Shown here in pieces: positions 13,670 to 14,297 of a stretch of DNA of 14,297 nucleotides. This DNA comes from Bacteroidota bacterium (GTDB lineage Bacteria; Bacteroidota; Bacteroidia; Bacteroidales; PUMT01). Numbering within the stretch: position 1 is the first letter of the stretch; the number at the start of each line of letters is the position of its first letter. The notes under the pieces were generated by a model. It searched no databases and was not told the origin of the DNA. It was given only the letters and a program-made list of their open reading frames with translations. The position numbers and the translations under genes are program-made. The DNA lies in NCBI GenBank assembly GCA_003567115.1, contig PXAP01000281.1:1-14297 (forward strand), written 5' to 3'.

Positions 13670-14191
13670 TCATAAAATAAGCTGCCTGTGGAGGTACACT
13701 GTTTGCTTCCCTGAACAAATTGAGCCATCGGGAAGCAAAGTGCATAAAGAAGGGGTCTTGTTTAAATAATTGTCATATTCATAAATATGTGCTCTGAGAT
13801 GTGCATTTTCAGGAGCTATTGAATCCAGGTACTTTTTAAAATCCGGATTTTGGGGTTTTTCAGGCAGATATTCGGAAACGGAAATGTATAAAGGGTTATC
13901 TGAACAGCACCAGGTATTTTCAAGGTAGACTGCAGCACAGTTACAATCATCAGTTTTCAGGTGATTATGGCTGTGAACTTTGTGTTTACCATGACCGGAA
14001 TGGTCACAGTGCAAATCACATTCATTTTCCGGGTGACTTGAACAACAATTATGGGAATCGGGCAGGTAAAATAAAACATCTGTTTTATCTGTTAATGTGC
14101 AATGATGAAAATTCAAAAACATCCCGGTTGATGCGATCATAAAAATCAGCCCCGTAAACCAGACGGTAATATTTACTATGACCTTTCGCAT
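13670..14191 (-). CDS. Small Cys/His-rich membrane-anchored protein, HYC_CC_PP-like, probable metal binding
   Basis: A 173-residue protein with an N-terminal hydrophobic segment VNITVWFTGLIFMIASTGMFLNF (about 6-28), either a signal peptide or an anchor, placing the rest outside the cytoplasm. Directly after it comes HHC (29-31), then CC (49-50), the metal-like cluster CDLHCDHSGHGKHKVHSHNH (58-77), CNC (83-85) and CC (95-96). The HxC...CC...CC order matches the small Bacteroidota 'HYC_CC_PP' proteins, with HHC in place of HYC; the His-rich insert is extra. The C-terminal part, about 100-173, is less structured. It precedes the TonB receptor gene on the same strand by 317 nt. Proteins of this kind often neighbour such receptors, and a copper- or zinc-binding role is plausible. 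The exact metal is unknown. Confidence 0.72.
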   Translation of the reverse strand: MRKVIVNITVWFTGLIFMIASTGMFLNFHHCTLTDKTDVLFYLPDSHNCCSSHPENECDLHCDHSGHGKHKVHSHNHLKTDDCNCAAVYLENTWCCSDNPLYISVSEYLPEKPQNPDFKKYLDSIAPENAHLRAHIYEYDNYLNKTPSLCTLLPDGSICSGKQTVYLHRQLIL

Positions 14192-14297
14192 ACCGGCACC
14201 ATAATGATAATATCAAATAACAAAGTAAATACAATAAAATTCAATTTGCCATACCTTTTAAATTTTTTTGCATTTTTCTATAAACCTCATTAATTCA

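Overview
The window looks like a chromosomal segment of a Bacteroidota bacterium, probably in or near the Bacteroidales/Marinilabiliales. The evidence is a PorZ homologue of the type IX secretion system with a C-terminal sorting domain, a TonB-dependent receptor with a carboxypeptidase-regulatory-like N-terminal domain, a GH3-family adenylating enzyme of the Bacteroidota type, genes lacking Shine-Dalgarno sequences, and promoter-like sites matching the Bacteroidota TTTG / TAnnTTTG pattern. All family assignments come from reading the sequence; no database search was run.

Layout. (1) 1-226: the end of an unseen upstream unit, with a nested inverted repeat and a hairpin plus T-run. (2) 227-3871: a tight plus-strand operon rdgB - porZ - recO (nucleotide-pool cleaning, type IX secretion surface component, recombination mediator), with gaps of 11 nt and 1 nt. 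(3) 3872-6073: a metalloid/metal-type module made of an ArsR-family repressor, a 401-nt leader with a promoter, an ArsR-like palindrome and several dyads, a 77-residue CxxC thioredoxin-like protein, an exported SagB/ThcOx-type nitroreductase, and a decayed 3' remnant of a membrane permease that no ORF call captures. (4) 6241-9283: plus-strand GH3 family protein, an exported hypothetical protein and a deoxynucleoside kinase, followed by a 32-bp tandem repeat whose first copy contains the kinase stop codon. (5) 9491-10417: a PfkB sugar kinase on the minus strand. (6) 10418-11120: a structured intergenic stretch, a tRNA-Asn(GTT) with a good promoter match and a strong terminator, and a 13-bp minisatellite of six full units directly behind the terminator. 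(7) 11121-14191, minus strand: a small Cys/His-rich membrane-anchored protein resembling the HYC_CC_PP group, then a TonB-dependent receptor, together a probable metal-uptake pair.

The window is mostly a housekeeping backbone. I see no CRISPR array, transposase, integrase or phage gene, and no clear new multi-gene system. The best leads are the eroding ArsR/thioredoxin/permease locus, the Cys/His-rich protein plus TonB receptor pair, and the unexplained repeats and hairpins at 4600-4830, 9276-9347, 10563-10660 and 10902-10988.
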